From: an uncultured Lachnospiraceae bacterium
GTDB lineage: Bacteria; Bacillota; Clostridia; Lachnospirales; Lachnospiraceae
Reading direction: 5' to 3'
Length of the DNA: 37,525 bases
Assembly: GCA_947626505.1 (NCBI GenBank)
Contig: CANQSN010000015.1
Coordinates: forward strand, 1 to 37,525
Shown here: one piece after another, positions 23,397 to 32,427 of the stretch
Layout: each line of letters begins with the position of its first letter
Position numbering within the stretch: the stretch's first letter is position 1
Notes under the pieces: model-generated
Database searches by the model: none
Seen by the model: only the letters and a program-made list of their open reading frames with translations
Told to the model about the DNA's origin: nothing
Translations under genes and position numbers: made by a program

Positions 23397-23702
23397 ATGG
23401 GAAGAAGACAACGTAACAGGGTGAAAACCAAGAAGGGTATGTGGGTAGTCGTTGTGTTTGCTGTGGTTATTTGTGGGGTGATGGCTGTAAATCAGCATCA
23501 ATTAAAGAAGACAAGCAGCGCTTTAGAGGTTCAGCAGGAGCAGCTACAGGATAAGATTAAGGCTGCCAAGGCAAAGAGTACACAGTTAGATAACCAGGAA
23601 ACATATATGCAGACGGACAAGTATGTGGAAGAGGTTGCCAGAGAAAAGCTTGGGATGGTCAAAGACGACGAGATTTTGTTTAAGGCCAGAGACAAGCAGT
23701 AG
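23397..23702 (+). CDS. divIC: Septum formation initiator, DivIC/FtsB type
   Basis: A 101-residue bitopic protein: a basic cytoplasmic tail (1-14), one membrane helix (15-32), a coiled coil (35-70) and the conserved end YVEEVAREKLGMVKDDEILF at 76-95, the DivIC/FtsB signature. It is part of the divisome core complex. It follows yabQ by 14 bp, the same neighbour as in B. subtilis. A terminator lies 42 bp downstream. Confidence 0.92.
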   Translation: MGRRQRNRVKTKKGMWVVVVFAVVICGVMAVNQHQLKKTSSALEVQQEQLQDKIKAAKAKSTQLDNQETYMQTDKYVEEVAREKLGMVKDDEILFKARDKQ

Positions 23703-23743
23703 CCTTGAGTCAGCAGCATTGAGCGGGGACATATTCATGTACA

Positions 23744-23775
23744 ATAAAAGGAGCTTACATCGGCTCCTTTTTATT
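23744..23775 (+). terminator. Intrinsic terminator after divIC
   Basis: AAAAGGAGC at 23746-23754 pairs with GCTCCTTTT at 23763-23771, followed by a T-rich tail. It separates the rqcP-divIC unit from the ABC exporter genes. Confidence 0.85.
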
Positions 23776-23836
23776 TTACAGATTTACTAACTCAGGTTTT
23801 ATAATTGAAGCTTGAGTTTAAATAACGGAGGCTTAA

Positions 23837-24673
23837 ATGATAGAGGTAGATAATGTAACTAAGATTTATAAATTGAATAGAAGGCAGCGACAGCAGATGA
23901 AAACAAATAATAAGCAGAAGGTGGCAGTGGAGCGGGTATCCTTTACTGCAAAGGAAGGAGAGATTTTTGGGCTGCTTGGGCCAAACGGTGCAGGAAAGAC
24001 AACGACTCTCCGCATGATTGCAACTCTTTTAAAGCCGACTGATGGCAGCATAAGAGTGCAGGGCTTTGACACCGTTAAGCAGGGAGATGATGTTAGAAGG
24101 AGCATCGCATTTTTAACAAATGAATTGAAACTTGATCCGCAGTTTTGTCCGCAGTATTTGTTCAGATTTTTTGGAAGGCTGTATGGAATGAATGAGGAGG
24201 AGATTGATAAACGCAAAGAAGAGCTGTTCTCCTATTTTGGTATTACAGAATTTCAGGACAAAAAGGTGTCGGAGCTTTCTACAGGGATGAAACAGAAGAC
24301 TTCTATTGCAGTGAGCCTTCTGCACGATCCGGATGTAGTGGTGTTTGACGAGCCGACAAATGGACTTGATATTGTGACTTCAAGGGCAGTAACGGATTAT
24401 CTAAAGTTTCTTAAAGATAAGGGAAAGGTAATTATTATCTCCACGCACATTATGTCGGAGGCGCAAAAGCTGTGCGACCGACTGTCCATGATTATTGGCG
24501 GAAGGGCGGTGTTCGAGGGTACGGTAAAGCAGGTGTGCGAGCAGACCGGAACACAGGATTTGGAAGATGCGTTTTTTAGCGTTTACAGGGAAAATGTACA
24601 GAATGAGGAGGAACTAAGAGAGCTTAGTGAGCTTTATAATCAGTTAGATAAGCACAAGGAGGCAGGAATTTGA
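23837..24673 (+). CDS. ABC exporter ATPase, NatA type
   Basis: A 278-residue ABC ATPase. Walker A GPNGAGKTT lies near residues 51-59, the signature is LSTGMKQKTSIA, Walker B VVVFDEPTNGLD, and the switch histidine is in ISTHIMSEAQ. The profile fits the NatA sodium or drug exporter branch (CcmA-like). LSTGM replaces LSGGQ, as is usual in NatA. The start follows ACGGAGG. The next gene overlaps it by 4 bp (TTG inside the stop region), so the two form a pair. It sits where B. subtilis has yabR, between divIC and spoIIE. Confidence 0.85.
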   Translation: MIEVDNVTKIYKLNRRQRQQMKTNNKQKVAVERVSFTAKEGEIFGLLGPNGAGKTTTLRMIATLLKPTDGSIRVQGFDTVKQGDDVRRSIAFLTNELKLDPQFCPQYLFRFFGRLYGMNEEEIDKRKEELFSYFGITEFQDKKVSELSTGMKQKTSIAVSLLHDPDVVVFDEPTNGLDIVTSRAVTDYLKFLKDKGKVIIISTHIMSEAQKLCDRLSMIIGGRAVFEGTVKQVCEQTGTQDLEDAFFSVYRENVQNEEELRELSELYNQLDKHKEAGI

Positions 24674-26001
24674 AGACAGTAAAAATAGTATTTTTTAAGG
24701 AAATGAGGCGTATTCTGTTCGACCGTAAAATGGTATTTGCACTGTTTATTATGCCGGTACTTATGATGATTATGATTTTTGGTCTTATGGCGGTTCTTGC
24801 TGTGAATATGCTGGCAGATATCAGCGGGCATGTTTCTAAGGTTTATGTGTATCAGGCGCCGGAGGATTTTAAAGAATTTTTGCAGGAAGAAATCGGAGGT
24901 GATAATAAGTCTTCCGATATGCTTTACGATGCACAAAAGATGCTTAAAGAACAGGCGGAGCAGTCCATGACAGAAAATACTGCAAATATTATTAAGCAGG
25001 TTGGACAATTAATAGGCAAGGACGCAGAGATTACTTATATTTTGAGCGAAGAAGATATGGAAAAGGTAAAAGAAGATATTCTGATTGGCGAGGCGGATAT
25101 GATGATTGCTTTTCCGGAAGATTTTTTTAATCAGGTGAGAAATTACAAGGAGGGGAGTAAGGTTCCCCAGATAAAGACCTTCTACAATCCCAGCGAGGAT
25201 TACAGCAGCAGCGCTAAGGAAACATTTTCAGAATATCTTGAAAAATATAGAAGAAGCCTGCTAAAGGAGAGAGTAGGGAATCTTGATAATGTTGCGGTTT
25301 TTACAGTGGACACAGACAATAAAGAAAGTGTAATTCAGGATGACGATAAGGCAGGAGGGAAAATGCTTGGAAGGATTTTGCCATATATGATATGTATGCT
25401 TTTGTTTGCAGGGGTAATGTCTCTTGGGACTGACACTATTACGGGCGAGAAGGAAAGGGGAACGCTGGCTCCGCTGCTGATAGCTCCGGTTAAGAGAAGC
25501 CATATTGTTTACGGTAAGCTTATGGCGCTTATGGCGCTTTCAGCAATGTCCGCTATGGTTTATGGGATAAGTATGCTCTCAGCATTTCCTGTATTTGCTG
25601 AAACGTTAAAGGCAGGGGGAATGTCATTTCATATTTCAGGGGTACAGGCAGTATTATTGCTGCTTTTAATTATAAGCCTTGTATTTGTTTATGTTGCAAT
25701 TATTGCAGTATGTGCAGCGATTGCTAAAAATATGAAGGAGGCTTCCACTTATTTAACTCCGGCATATCTTTTGGTAATTGCGCTTGGTATGATGACTATG
25801 TTTGTGACCGGAGATACAAAGACTTCAGTATATATAATCCCGCTTTATGGTTCTTCAATGGCGCTTAGGAATGTTCTTACTCAGGAAATCAGTAATTTTC
25901 AGGTTGTGCTTGCCATAATTACGAACCTTATTTTAGGGGCGGCGCTGGCTGCAATTGTAACTAAATGCTTTGATAATGAAAATTTGATGTTTGATGCATA
26001 A
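24670..26001 (+). CDS. ABC exporter permease, NatB type
   Basis: A 443-residue permease of the ABC2_membrane_3 (NatB) form. One membrane helix at residues 18-43 is followed by a large external domain (about 45-230) and five or six more helices between 235 and 437. The conserved ETITGEKERGTLAPLL-type segment, here DTITGEKERGTLAPLLIAP, lies just after the second helix. The start is a TTG at 24670 with AAGGAGG seven bases upstream. It works with the upstream ATPase; the cargo is unknown, and sodium or antimicrobial export is typical. No terminator was resolved after it. Confidence 0.85.
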   Translation: MKTVKIVFFKEMRRILFDRKMVFALFIMPVLMMIMIFGLMAVLAVNMLADISGHVSKVYVYQAPEDFKEFLQEEIGGDNKSSDMLYDAQKMLKEQAEQSMTENTANIIKQVGQLIGKDAEITYILSEEDMEKVKEDILIGEADMMIAFPEDFFNQVRNYKEGSKVPQIKTFYNPSEDYSSSAKETFSEYLEKYRRSLLKERVGNLDNVAVFTVDTDNKESVIQDDDKAGGKMLGRILPYMICMLLFAGVMSLGTDTITGEKERGTLAPLLIAPVKRSHIVYGKLMALMALSAMSAMVYGISMLSAFPVFAETLKAGGMSFHISGVQAVLLLLLIISLVFVYVAIIAVCAAIAKNMKEASTYLTPAYLLVIALGMMTMFVTGDTKTSVYIIPLYGSSMALRNVLTQEISNFQVVLAIITNLILGAALAAIVTKCFDNENLMFDA

Positions 26002-26050
26002 AAATTTTATAAGCGCCTTGTTTCTACAAAAAGTCTATGGCAAAGTAATC

Positions 26051-26085
26051 TATAATCCTCGCATAAGAGAATTGTGAAAATGCGA
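26051..26085 (+). promoter_or_regulatory. Possible spoIIE control region
   Basis: TATAAT at 26051-26056 has no standard -35 17 bp upstream. TTGTGAAAA at about 26073-26081 resembles a Spo0A box (TTGTCGAAA) with two mismatches, and TCGCAT/ATGCGA could form a hairpin at 26059-26085. In B. subtilis spoIIE is activated by Spo0A. The evidence here is weak. Confidence 0.25.
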
Positions 26086-26137
26086 ATTACTGTTCTCGGG
26101 CATTATATATGCCAGTAAGTGGAAAGGGGAACCTGTT

Positions 26138-28525
26138 ATGGAGCGGGATAGAAAGGTTACCAAAGAACAGATTATAGTAAGTGTAATTGGATTTTTTGTG
26201 GGCAGGGCAGTATGTTTTCAAATGAATCCTTTAGCAGCGGCATTTTGGGCAGCGGCGGGCATAGGTAAGATAAACAGTATGTGGCTGTTTTTCTCCATGC
26301 TTTTAGGGGTATTTTCAGTGCAGTCAGTTTCAGGGGCGATTGGTTTTGCCGCATATGCTTTTTTATTTTTTATAGGTTCAAAAGCATATTATGGAAGAAT
26401 TTCTGATAAACAGCAGGAGGAGCAGGGAATAGTAATAAGGCTTTCGGTATTGGCTGCATTTTGCGGAATTGTGACTACAATGTTAAAATGGACGATTGCA
26501 GGGAATATATTAGATGACGGTCTAATATTATCGCAGACAGAGGGACTTGGCTATTTGTGGACAAACCATAGGACTACGATTTTAGCGTTTATAGAGGCAA
26601 CTCTGGAGGGTGTTGTGATTGGCTGCTTGTGCTATGTTTTGGTAACAGGATGGTCGAAAAAGGAATGGCAGTTTATTCAGGCAGGCGGATTTAACAGGAA
26701 AATATTTATTACCGGTGTAATTTTGATTGCTATAATATTATATGGACTTCCGGGCTCTATGTATGCTACATTTGCCATAGCGGAATCCGTATGTTACCTT
26801 ACGATTCTTTTGATGGCATATATATATGGTACTTTGGAAAGCACTTTAGCGGCGGCTCTGGGCGGGGCGGTACTGGCATACCGGCTTGATGATTTTTCTG
26901 TGCTGGGGCTTGTGACGCTGTTTGGAGTGGCAGCGGGACTGCTCAGAGAATTGGGAAGGTTTGGAGTATTTCTGGGAATGGCAATGATGGCTCTGGCAGT
27001 ACAATTTGGTGTTGATGGGACAACGCTGGCTTCTAATTCTTTAAAAGGACTGGTGACGTCGGGGGTTATTTTCCTGTTTCTTCCCCGTTCGCTGCTGCAT
27101 CAGAAAAATGATAATGAAACAGCATTGATGGATTTGATGCAGGAACAATTGGGACGCACTGTCAGGGAGAAAATGAGAGATTTTGCAGGCGGTTTTTTCA
27201 AGCTGCAAAGGGGTATTTTAAGCTTGCCGGAGCCGGTGGCAGAATTCAGTGAGCAGGATATTTCCACTATGTATATGCAAATGAAGGAAAATGTATGCGA
27301 CCAGTGCGAGGGAAGATATCACTGTTATAACGTGGATCCCAAAGAGACATACGAGGCGGCAAAGTCGATTTTTTTGGCATTAGATAAAAAGGGTGGTATT
27401 AAGGAGGAGGATGTTCCAAAGGAATTTGCTGAGGTTTGCAACAATCAGGAGGCTTTTATGATTGGGGCAAATGCCAGTTACGAAAGGGCAAAATCCAACC
27501 GAATTATTATGGAAAAGCTGGCGGAAAGCCGACAAATAATTGCAGAGCAGGTGGGAGACGTTGCACAGCTTATGAATGAGTTTTCAAGCGAGCTGATTCA
27601 GGACTGCGGACAAGACGAAAGTCGGGAGATGTTGCTGCGAATAAGGCTTAAGGCTCGTCAGGTTTCGATTAAACAGGTGCTTTTCTGGAAACGGGAAATG
27701 GAGCCGGATGTACTGTATGTTGTGGCACAGTGTCGTATGGGAAGCCTTATGACTGCTAAGGAATTAGCAGTCCATATTTCAAAAGTATATGGAATCCATT
27801 ACAGACCGTCAGATAGCTGTAAGGCAGTAATAACAAAAGATTATGAGGTTTATTCATTCGTGGAGGCTCCTCTTTATAGAATTGTTACAGGCGTTGAGAG
27901 AAGGGCGCAAGAGGGGCGGATTAACGGAGATAACTATTCATTCTTGGAATTGGAGCAGGGATGTTTTGTCGCTATGCTTTCTGATGGAATGGGAACGGGG
28001 AGGAAAGCATATAATGTCAGCGCTATGCTTATAGAGCTTTTGGAGGAATTTCTGGAGGCCGGATTTGAGCAGGAGATGGCGTTAAAGCTTGCAAATTCAG
28101 TTCTGGCTCTGAATATGGATACAACGTCTTATGCCACATTAGATTTTTTCAGCATCAATTTATTTACCGGAGCGGCAAAGCTGATTAAAATAGGTGCAGC
28201 GACCACATTTATCAAGCGTGGGGGAAATGTGCAGACAGTGGTGTCAACATCTCTGCCTGCGGGGGTATTTTCCAAGGTGGACTGCGATGCCATAAGTCTT
28301 TCTATGCAGGATGGCGATTTGGTTGTTATGGTTTCAGATGGTGTAATGGATGCAGTTATTGTTGAGCAAAAGGAAAGTTATATTAAAGAGGTTTTATCTG
28401 AAATGGAGGAGCAGACGCCATCGCTTGTGGCAAAAGAGCTTTTGGAAAATATCTGTAAAAAGGGAATGTGTCGGGTGAAAGATGATATGACGGTTATGGC
28501 ATTTTCAATATGGAAAATCAGATAG
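26138..28525 (+). CDS. spoIIE: Stage II sporulation protein E (membrane PP2C phosphatase)
   Basis: A 795-residue protein that dephosphorylates the anti-anti-sigma factor SpoIIAA to release SigF in the forespore, and helps form the polar septum. About ten membrane helices occupy residues 10-325. A central regulatory region follows, including the cysteine cluster CDQCEGRYHC near 388-397. The C-terminal third is a PP2C-type phosphatase, with SDGMGTG at 615-621 and SDGVMDA at 733-739 supplying the metal-binding aspartates. The motifs are intact and the length is normal. The ATG follows AAAGGGG. It is followed 15 bp later by tilS, with no yabS/yabT between as in B. subtilis. Confidence 0.96.
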   Translation: MERDRKVTKEQIIVSVIGFFVGRAVCFQMNPLAAAFWAAAGIGKINSMWLFFSMLLGVFSVQSVSGAIGFAAYAFLFFIGSKAYYGRISDKQQEEQGIVIRLSVLAAFCGIVTTMLKWTIAGNILDDGLILSQTEGLGYLWTNHRTTILAFIEATLEGVVIGCLCYVLVTGWSKKEWQFIQAGGFNRKIFITGVILIAIILYGLPGSMYATFAIAESVCYLTILLMAYIYGTLESTLAAALGGAVLAYRLDDFSVLGLVTLFGVAAGLLRELGRFGVFLGMAMMALAVQFGVDGTTLASNSLKGLVTSGVIFLFLPRSLLHQKNDNETALMDLMQEQLGRTVREKMRDFAGGFFKLQRGILSLPEPVAEFSEQDISTMYMQMKENVCDQCEGRYHCYNVDPKETYEAAKSIFLALDKKGGIKEEDVPKEFAEVCNNQEAFMIGANASYERAKSNRIIMEKLAESRQIIAEQVGDVAQLMNEFSSELIQDCGQDESREMLLRIRLKARQVSIKQVLFWKREMEPDVLYVVAQCRMGSLMTAKELAVHISKVYGIHYRPSDSCKAVITKDYEVYSFVEAPLYRIVTGVERRAQEGRINGDNYSFLELEQGCFVAMLSDGMGTGRKAYNVSAMLIELLEEFLEAGFEQEMALKLANSVLALNMDTTSYATLDFFSINLFTGAAKLIKIGAATTFIKRGGNVQTVVSTSLPAGVFSKVDCDAISLSMQDGDLVVMVSDGVMDAVIVEQKESYIKEVLSEMEEQTPSLVAKELLENICKKGMCRVKDDMTVMAFSIWKIR

Positions 28526-28540
28526 GAGGAAGGGAGTAAA

Positions 28541-29914
28541 ATGCAGGACAGGATAAAGGAATATATGGAGAGGCGCCATATGTTAGAAGATACAAAGCAT
28601 GTGATTGTAGGATTGTCGGGCGGAGTGGATTCAGTCTGCCTTTTAATGGTTTTACAAAATATTATACAAAATGAAGGGCTTGATATTGAGCTTTCAGCGG
28701 CGCATATAAACCATCAGATTAGAGGCGAGGCAGCGTTAGAGGACGAGAGATTTGTAAGGGAACTGTGCGGTAAGCATAATATTGCCCTTAATGTATTTCG
28801 CGAAAATGTACCTGCTCTTGCTAAAGAGTGGGGGATGTCTGAGGAGGAGGCCGGAAGAAAATGCAGATATGAGCATTTTAGAGAATTATGTCAAATGAAA
28901 CCGAGTACTAAGGTAGCGGTAGCGCATCACAAGGACGATCAGGCGGAAACTGTTTTGTTTCGGTTGGCAAGAGGTACCGGAATTAAAGGTATTATTGGAA
29001 TGCAGCCGGAGACTGAGCAAAAAGGAATGGTGGTGATTCGGCCTTTTCTTTGCGTGGGGCGCATAGAGATTGAAGCTTATGCAAGGAGGGAACGCTTAAG
29101 CTTTAGGGAGGATTTAACCAATAAGAATACAGAGTACACAAGAAACTATATACGTCATGAAATTTTGCCGCGCATGGAGAGGGTAAACGGGCAGGCGGCA
29201 GGGCATTTATGTAATTTTTCGGTACAGGCGGCGGAGCTTTATGATTGTGTGTCAGAGTTGGCTGACCGGTGGTTTAAGGAGAATTTGCATAAGGAAGCTG
29301 CAGAGGGAAGAGAGTATATGGCAGTAGATAGACATATGCTTACATTACAGCATCCGGCAATTCAAAAGGAAATCTTGAGAAAAATGGTAATGATGAGCGG
29401 GAGTGGGACAGATTTAAGTGCAGAACACATAGAACAGTGTATTAAGCTTTTGGAAAATGGTCAGGGAAGGGTTATGCTTCCTCATGGGAATTTGGCATTT
29501 ATTAGTTATGACCGGCTTCTAATCGGGAATACTAAAGGGAGGACGGAGGAAAAACAAGAGTTTTTTTTGCATATTGAGGAATATTCTTTGGAGGAAGCCA
29601 AGTATTTTTTGAAAAAAAACTATACTAAAATGGTAGATTATGGTAAAATAAAGGGTACGCTGTCGATACGTTTTCGGCAGTCCGGAGATTTTATTTGTAT
29701 CGATAAGATGGGACATAAGAAGTCTATCAAAAAATTTATGATTGATGAGAAGATTCCTAGGTACAAGAGGGATGAGCTTCCTTTAGTATGTGATGGAGAG
29801 GAAGTGGTGTGGATAGTTGGATACCGTCTGAATCCTCGTTATTATGTAACAGAGGATACAAAAAAGGTATGCGTGTTATATTGTGACAGGACGGACAGAA
29901 ATGGGGAAGCATAA
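28541..29914 (+). CDS. tilS: tRNA(Ile) lysidine synthetase
   Basis: A 457-residue enzyme that uses ATP and lysine to convert C34 of tRNA-Ile(CAU) to lysidine. The PP-loop SGGVDS is at residues 26-31, followed by AAHINHQIRGEAALEDERF and HHKDDQAETVLFRLARGTG near 128-146. The C-terminal TilS_C domain spans residues 372-450 (SIRFRQSGDFICI, KKSIKKFMIDEKIP, VVWIVGYRLNPRY). The length matches two-domain TilS. The ATG follows AGGAGGAAGG. It lies between spoIIE and hpt, the conserved Firmicute order. Confidence 0.96.
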   Translation: MQDRIKEYMERRHMLEDTKHVIVGLSGGVDSVCLLMVLQNIIQNEGLDIELSAAHINHQIRGEAALEDERFVRELCGKHNIALNVFRENVPALAKEWGMSEEEAGRKCRYEHFRELCQMKPSTKVAVAHHKDDQAETVLFRLARGTGIKGIIGMQPETEQKGMVVIRPFLCVGRIEIEAYARRERLSFREDLTNKNTEYTRNYIRHEILPRMERVNGQAAGHLCNFSVQAAELYDCVSELADRWFKENLHKEAAEGREYMAVDRHMLTLQHPAIQKEILRKMVMMSGSGTDLSAEHIEQCIKLLENGQGRVMLPHGNLAFISYDRLLIGNTKGRTEEKQEFFLHIEEYSLEEAKYFLKKNYTKMVDYGKIKGTLSIRFRQSGDFICIDKMGHKKSIKKFMIDEKIPRYKRDELPLVCDGEEVVWIVGYRLNPRYYVTEDTKKVCVLYCDRTDRNGEA

Positions 29915-29943
29915 AATACACCATATTTTTAAGGAGAAAAACT

Positions 29944-30471
29944 ATGTCGAAAGAAGAAAGTATTAAAGTGATGTTTACAGAGTCTGAGGTGGACGCTCGT
30001 ATTGGTGATCTGGGAGCCCAGATAAGCCATGATTATGAGGGCAGGGAGCTTCATTTAATATGTATTTTAAAGGGAGGCGTATTCTTTGCATGTGAGCTGG
30101 CAAAACGGATTACTGTTCCGGTTTCCATTGATTTTATGTGTGTTTCCAGCTATAACAATGAGAAGTCCAGCTCTGGAATTGTTAAGATTGTAAAGGATTT
30201 GGATGAACCGCTGGAGGATAAAGAGGTGCTTATTGTAGAGGATATTATTGATTCCGGAAGAACCTTGAATTATCTGATACCAGTGCTTGAAAAGCGGATG
30301 CCCAAAAGTATTGAAATATGCACGCTTTTAAGCAAGCCGGACAGACGCGTAGTGGAGGTGCCGGTTAAGTATACAGCATTTACAATACCGGATGAATTTG
30401 TAGTGGGCTATGGATTGGATTATGCACAAAAATATCGCAATCTTCCATACATTGGCGTGATGGAGGAATAG
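29944..30471 (+). CDS. hpt: Hypoxanthine phosphoribosyltransferase
   Basis: A 175-residue purine salvage enzyme that makes IMP or GMP from the base and PRPP. The PRPP-binding motif VEDIIDSGRTL is at residues 98-108, the KGG of ICILKGGVFF at 43-45 fits the pyrophosphate site, and the closing FVVGYGLDYAQKYRNLPYIG is typical of HPRT. It stands 29 bp after tilS and 13 bp before ftsH, the same triplet as in B. subtilis (tilS-hprT-ftsH). The start follows AAGGAG. Confidence 0.96.
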   Translation: MSKEESIKVMFTESEVDARIGDLGAQISHDYEGRELHLICILKGGVFFACELAKRITVPVSIDFMCVSSYNNEKSSSGIVKIVKDLDEPLEDKEVLIVEDIIDSGRTLNYLIPVLEKRMPKSIEICTLLSKPDRRVVEVPVKYTAFTIPDEFVVGYGLDYAQKYRNLPYIGVMEE

Positions 30472-30484
30472 AAAGGAGTTCGTT

Positions 30485-32335
30485 TTGAACAAAGGAGCAA
30501 AATCAGGTTTAGGTTTTTATTTAGTGATTATGTTGATTGCATTTTTGGGAATTTATATGGTTTACCAGAGTATGCAGCAACCGGTAGAGGAGTATACCAT
30601 TAATCAGTTTAAGAGTGATTTGGAAGAGGGTAAGGTTACAAAGGTAGTCATTTCACAAAATCAGGAGGTGCCTACAGGCGTTGCCTCGGTATCATTTAAA
30701 ACCGGAGCCAGCAGAACTTTTTTTATATCTGATGTAAATGAGATTACTAATCAGGTATTGGCAGATTATGCTGATGAGGTGAAGGTGTATGTTTCTGATG
30801 TAGACCGCCCCGGACTTTTTGTAAGCATTTTGCCATATCTTATTGTGGGTGGAGTATGTATTTTTCTATTTATGATGGTTACTTCACAGACCACCGGAGG
30901 CGGTGGCGGAAGCAAGGTTATGGGCTTTGGTAAGAGTAAGGCAAAAGTTACGGACGGTGAAGATATAGATGTGGATTTCTCAAAGGTTGCCGGTCTGCAG
31001 GAGGAAAAGGAGGAGGTTAAGGAGATTGTGGATTTCCTTAAGGAGCCTCAGCGGTTTGTAGATGCCGGAGCAAGAATCCCGAAGGGAATTATAATGGTTG
31101 GTCCTCCCGGTACAGGTAAAACATTGCTTGCTAAGGCTATTGCAGGAGAAGCAAAGGTACCGTTTTTCAGTATTTCCGGTTCTGATTTTGTAGAGATGTT
31201 TGTAGGCGTCGGCGCTGCCAGAGTAAGGGATTTGTTTGAGGAGGCTAAGCGCAATTCACCTTGTATTATATTTATTGATGAGATTGATGCGGTGGCAAGG
31301 CGAAGGGGAAGCGGTCTTGGCGGAGGCCATGACGAGAGAGAGCAGACTCTTAACCAAATGCTGGTAGAGATGGATGGCTTTGGTGTAAATGAAGGCATAA
31401 TAGTTATTGCTGCTACTAATCGTGTGGATATTTTGGATCCCGCTATTTTAAGGCCGGGACGTTTTGACCGTAAGGTTGCGGTTGGCAAGCCTGACGTAAA
31501 AGGCCGCGAGGAGATTCTTGCTGTACACACAAGAGATAAGTCATTGGCAGAGGATGTGGATCTTCACCAGATTGCAAGAACTACAGCGGGTTTTGCCGGC
31601 GCGGATTTGGAAAATTTAATGAACGAGGCCGCTATTTATGCTGCCAGAGATATGAGGAAGTTTGTTAAAAAAGAGGATATTGATAAGGCGTTTATAAAGG
31701 TGGGAATAGGTACGGAGAAGAAAAGTCGTCTTATTCCTGAAAAGGAAAAGAAACTTACTGCATATCACGAGGCAGGACATGCAATTTTATTCCACTTGCT
31801 TCCTGATGTGGGACCTGTATATGCAGTGTCGATTATTCCGACAGGCGTTGGGGCGGCGGGTTATACAATGCCGCTTCCTGAGAACGACAATGTATTTTTG
31901 ACAAAGGGTAAAATGCTTCAGGATATTAAGGTAAGCCTTGGAGGACGTATTGCCGAGGAGTTGACTTTTAAGGATGTTACTACAGGCGCTTCTCAGGATA
32001 TTAAGCAGGCTACTGCATATGCCAGGGCAATGGTTACAAAGTATGGTATGAGCGATAAGCTGGGACTTATAAATTATGAAAGTGAAGAAGGCGATGAAGT
32101 ATTCCTTGGCAGGGATTTAGGTCATGCAAGGCCTTATGGAGAGGCGATTGCCAAGTCGATTGATAAGGAAGTAAAACGCATTATTGATGAATGCTATGCA
32201 GATGCAAGGCGCATTATTGAGGAAAATATAGATGTGCTGCATCGCTGTTCTGAGCTGCTTATTGAGAAAGAACGTATTGACCGAGCGGAGTTTGAAGCAT
32301 TGTTTGAAGCTCCTGCGGCAACTATAGAGGATTAA
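30485..32335 (+). CDS. ftsH: ATP-dependent zinc metalloprotease FtsH
   Basis: A 616-residue membrane AAA+ protease that degrades misfolded and regulatory membrane and soluble proteins. Two membrane helices (about 10-28 and 113-132) flank an outer domain. A Gly-rich hinge follows, then Walker A GPPGTGKT at 206-213, Walker B IIFIDEID at 261-268, the second region of homology around [19 protein letters not shown], and the zinc site HEAGH at 428-432. All key residues are present. The start is a TTG at 30485 with AAAGGAG upstream; no ATG is near the N-terminus. In B. subtilis FtsH is also needed for sporulation entry. Confidence 0.96.
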   Translation: MNKGAKSGLGFYLVIMLIAFLGIYMVYQSMQQPVEEYTINQFKSDLEEGKVTKVVISQNQEVPTGVASVSFKTGASRTFFISDVNEITNQVLADYADEVKVYVSDVDRPGLFVSILPYLIVGGVCIFLFMMVTSQTTGGGGGSKVMGFGKSKAKVTDGEDIDVDFSKVAGLQEEKEEVKEIVDFLKEPQRFVDAGARIPKGIIMVGPPGTGKTLLAKAIAGEAKVPFFSISGSDFVEMFVGVGAARVRDLFEEAKRNSPCIIFIDEIDAVARRRGSGLGGGHDEREQTLNQMLVEMDGFGVNEGIIVIAATNRVDILDPAILRPGRFDRKVAVGKPDVKGREEILAVHTRDKSLAEDVDLHQIARTTAGFAGADLENLMNEAAIYAARDMRKFVKKEDIDKAFIKVGIGTEKKSRLIPEKEKKLTAYHEAGHAILFHLLPDVGPVYAVSIIPTGVGAAGYTMPLPENDNVFLTKGKMLQDIKVSLGGRIAEELTFKDVTTGASQDIKQATAYARAMVTKYGMSDKLGLINYESEEGDEVFLGRDLGHARPYGEAIAKSIDKEVKRIIDECYADARRIIEENIDVLHRCSELLIEKERIDRAEFEALFEAPAATIED

Positions 32336-32349
32336 ATGCCTCTTTTCAA

Positions 32350-32378
32350 TTGATTTTTTCAAGTAGATAGGATATATT
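32350..32378 (+). promoter_or_regulatory. Promoter of the GH13 gene
   Basis: TTGATT at 32350-32355 and TATATT at 32373-32378, 17 bp apart. The gene start is 50 bp downstream. Confidence 0.65.
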
Positions 32379-32427
32379 AAAAGTGTGCTGAATTACAAGG
32401 AGGGTGTCCGGTATTCCGGCGTGAATT

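Noticed and set aside
26073-26081. Firm Spo0A box before spoIIE
   Set aside because: TTGTGAAAA differs from the consensus at two central positions; kept only as a low-confidence regulatory note.
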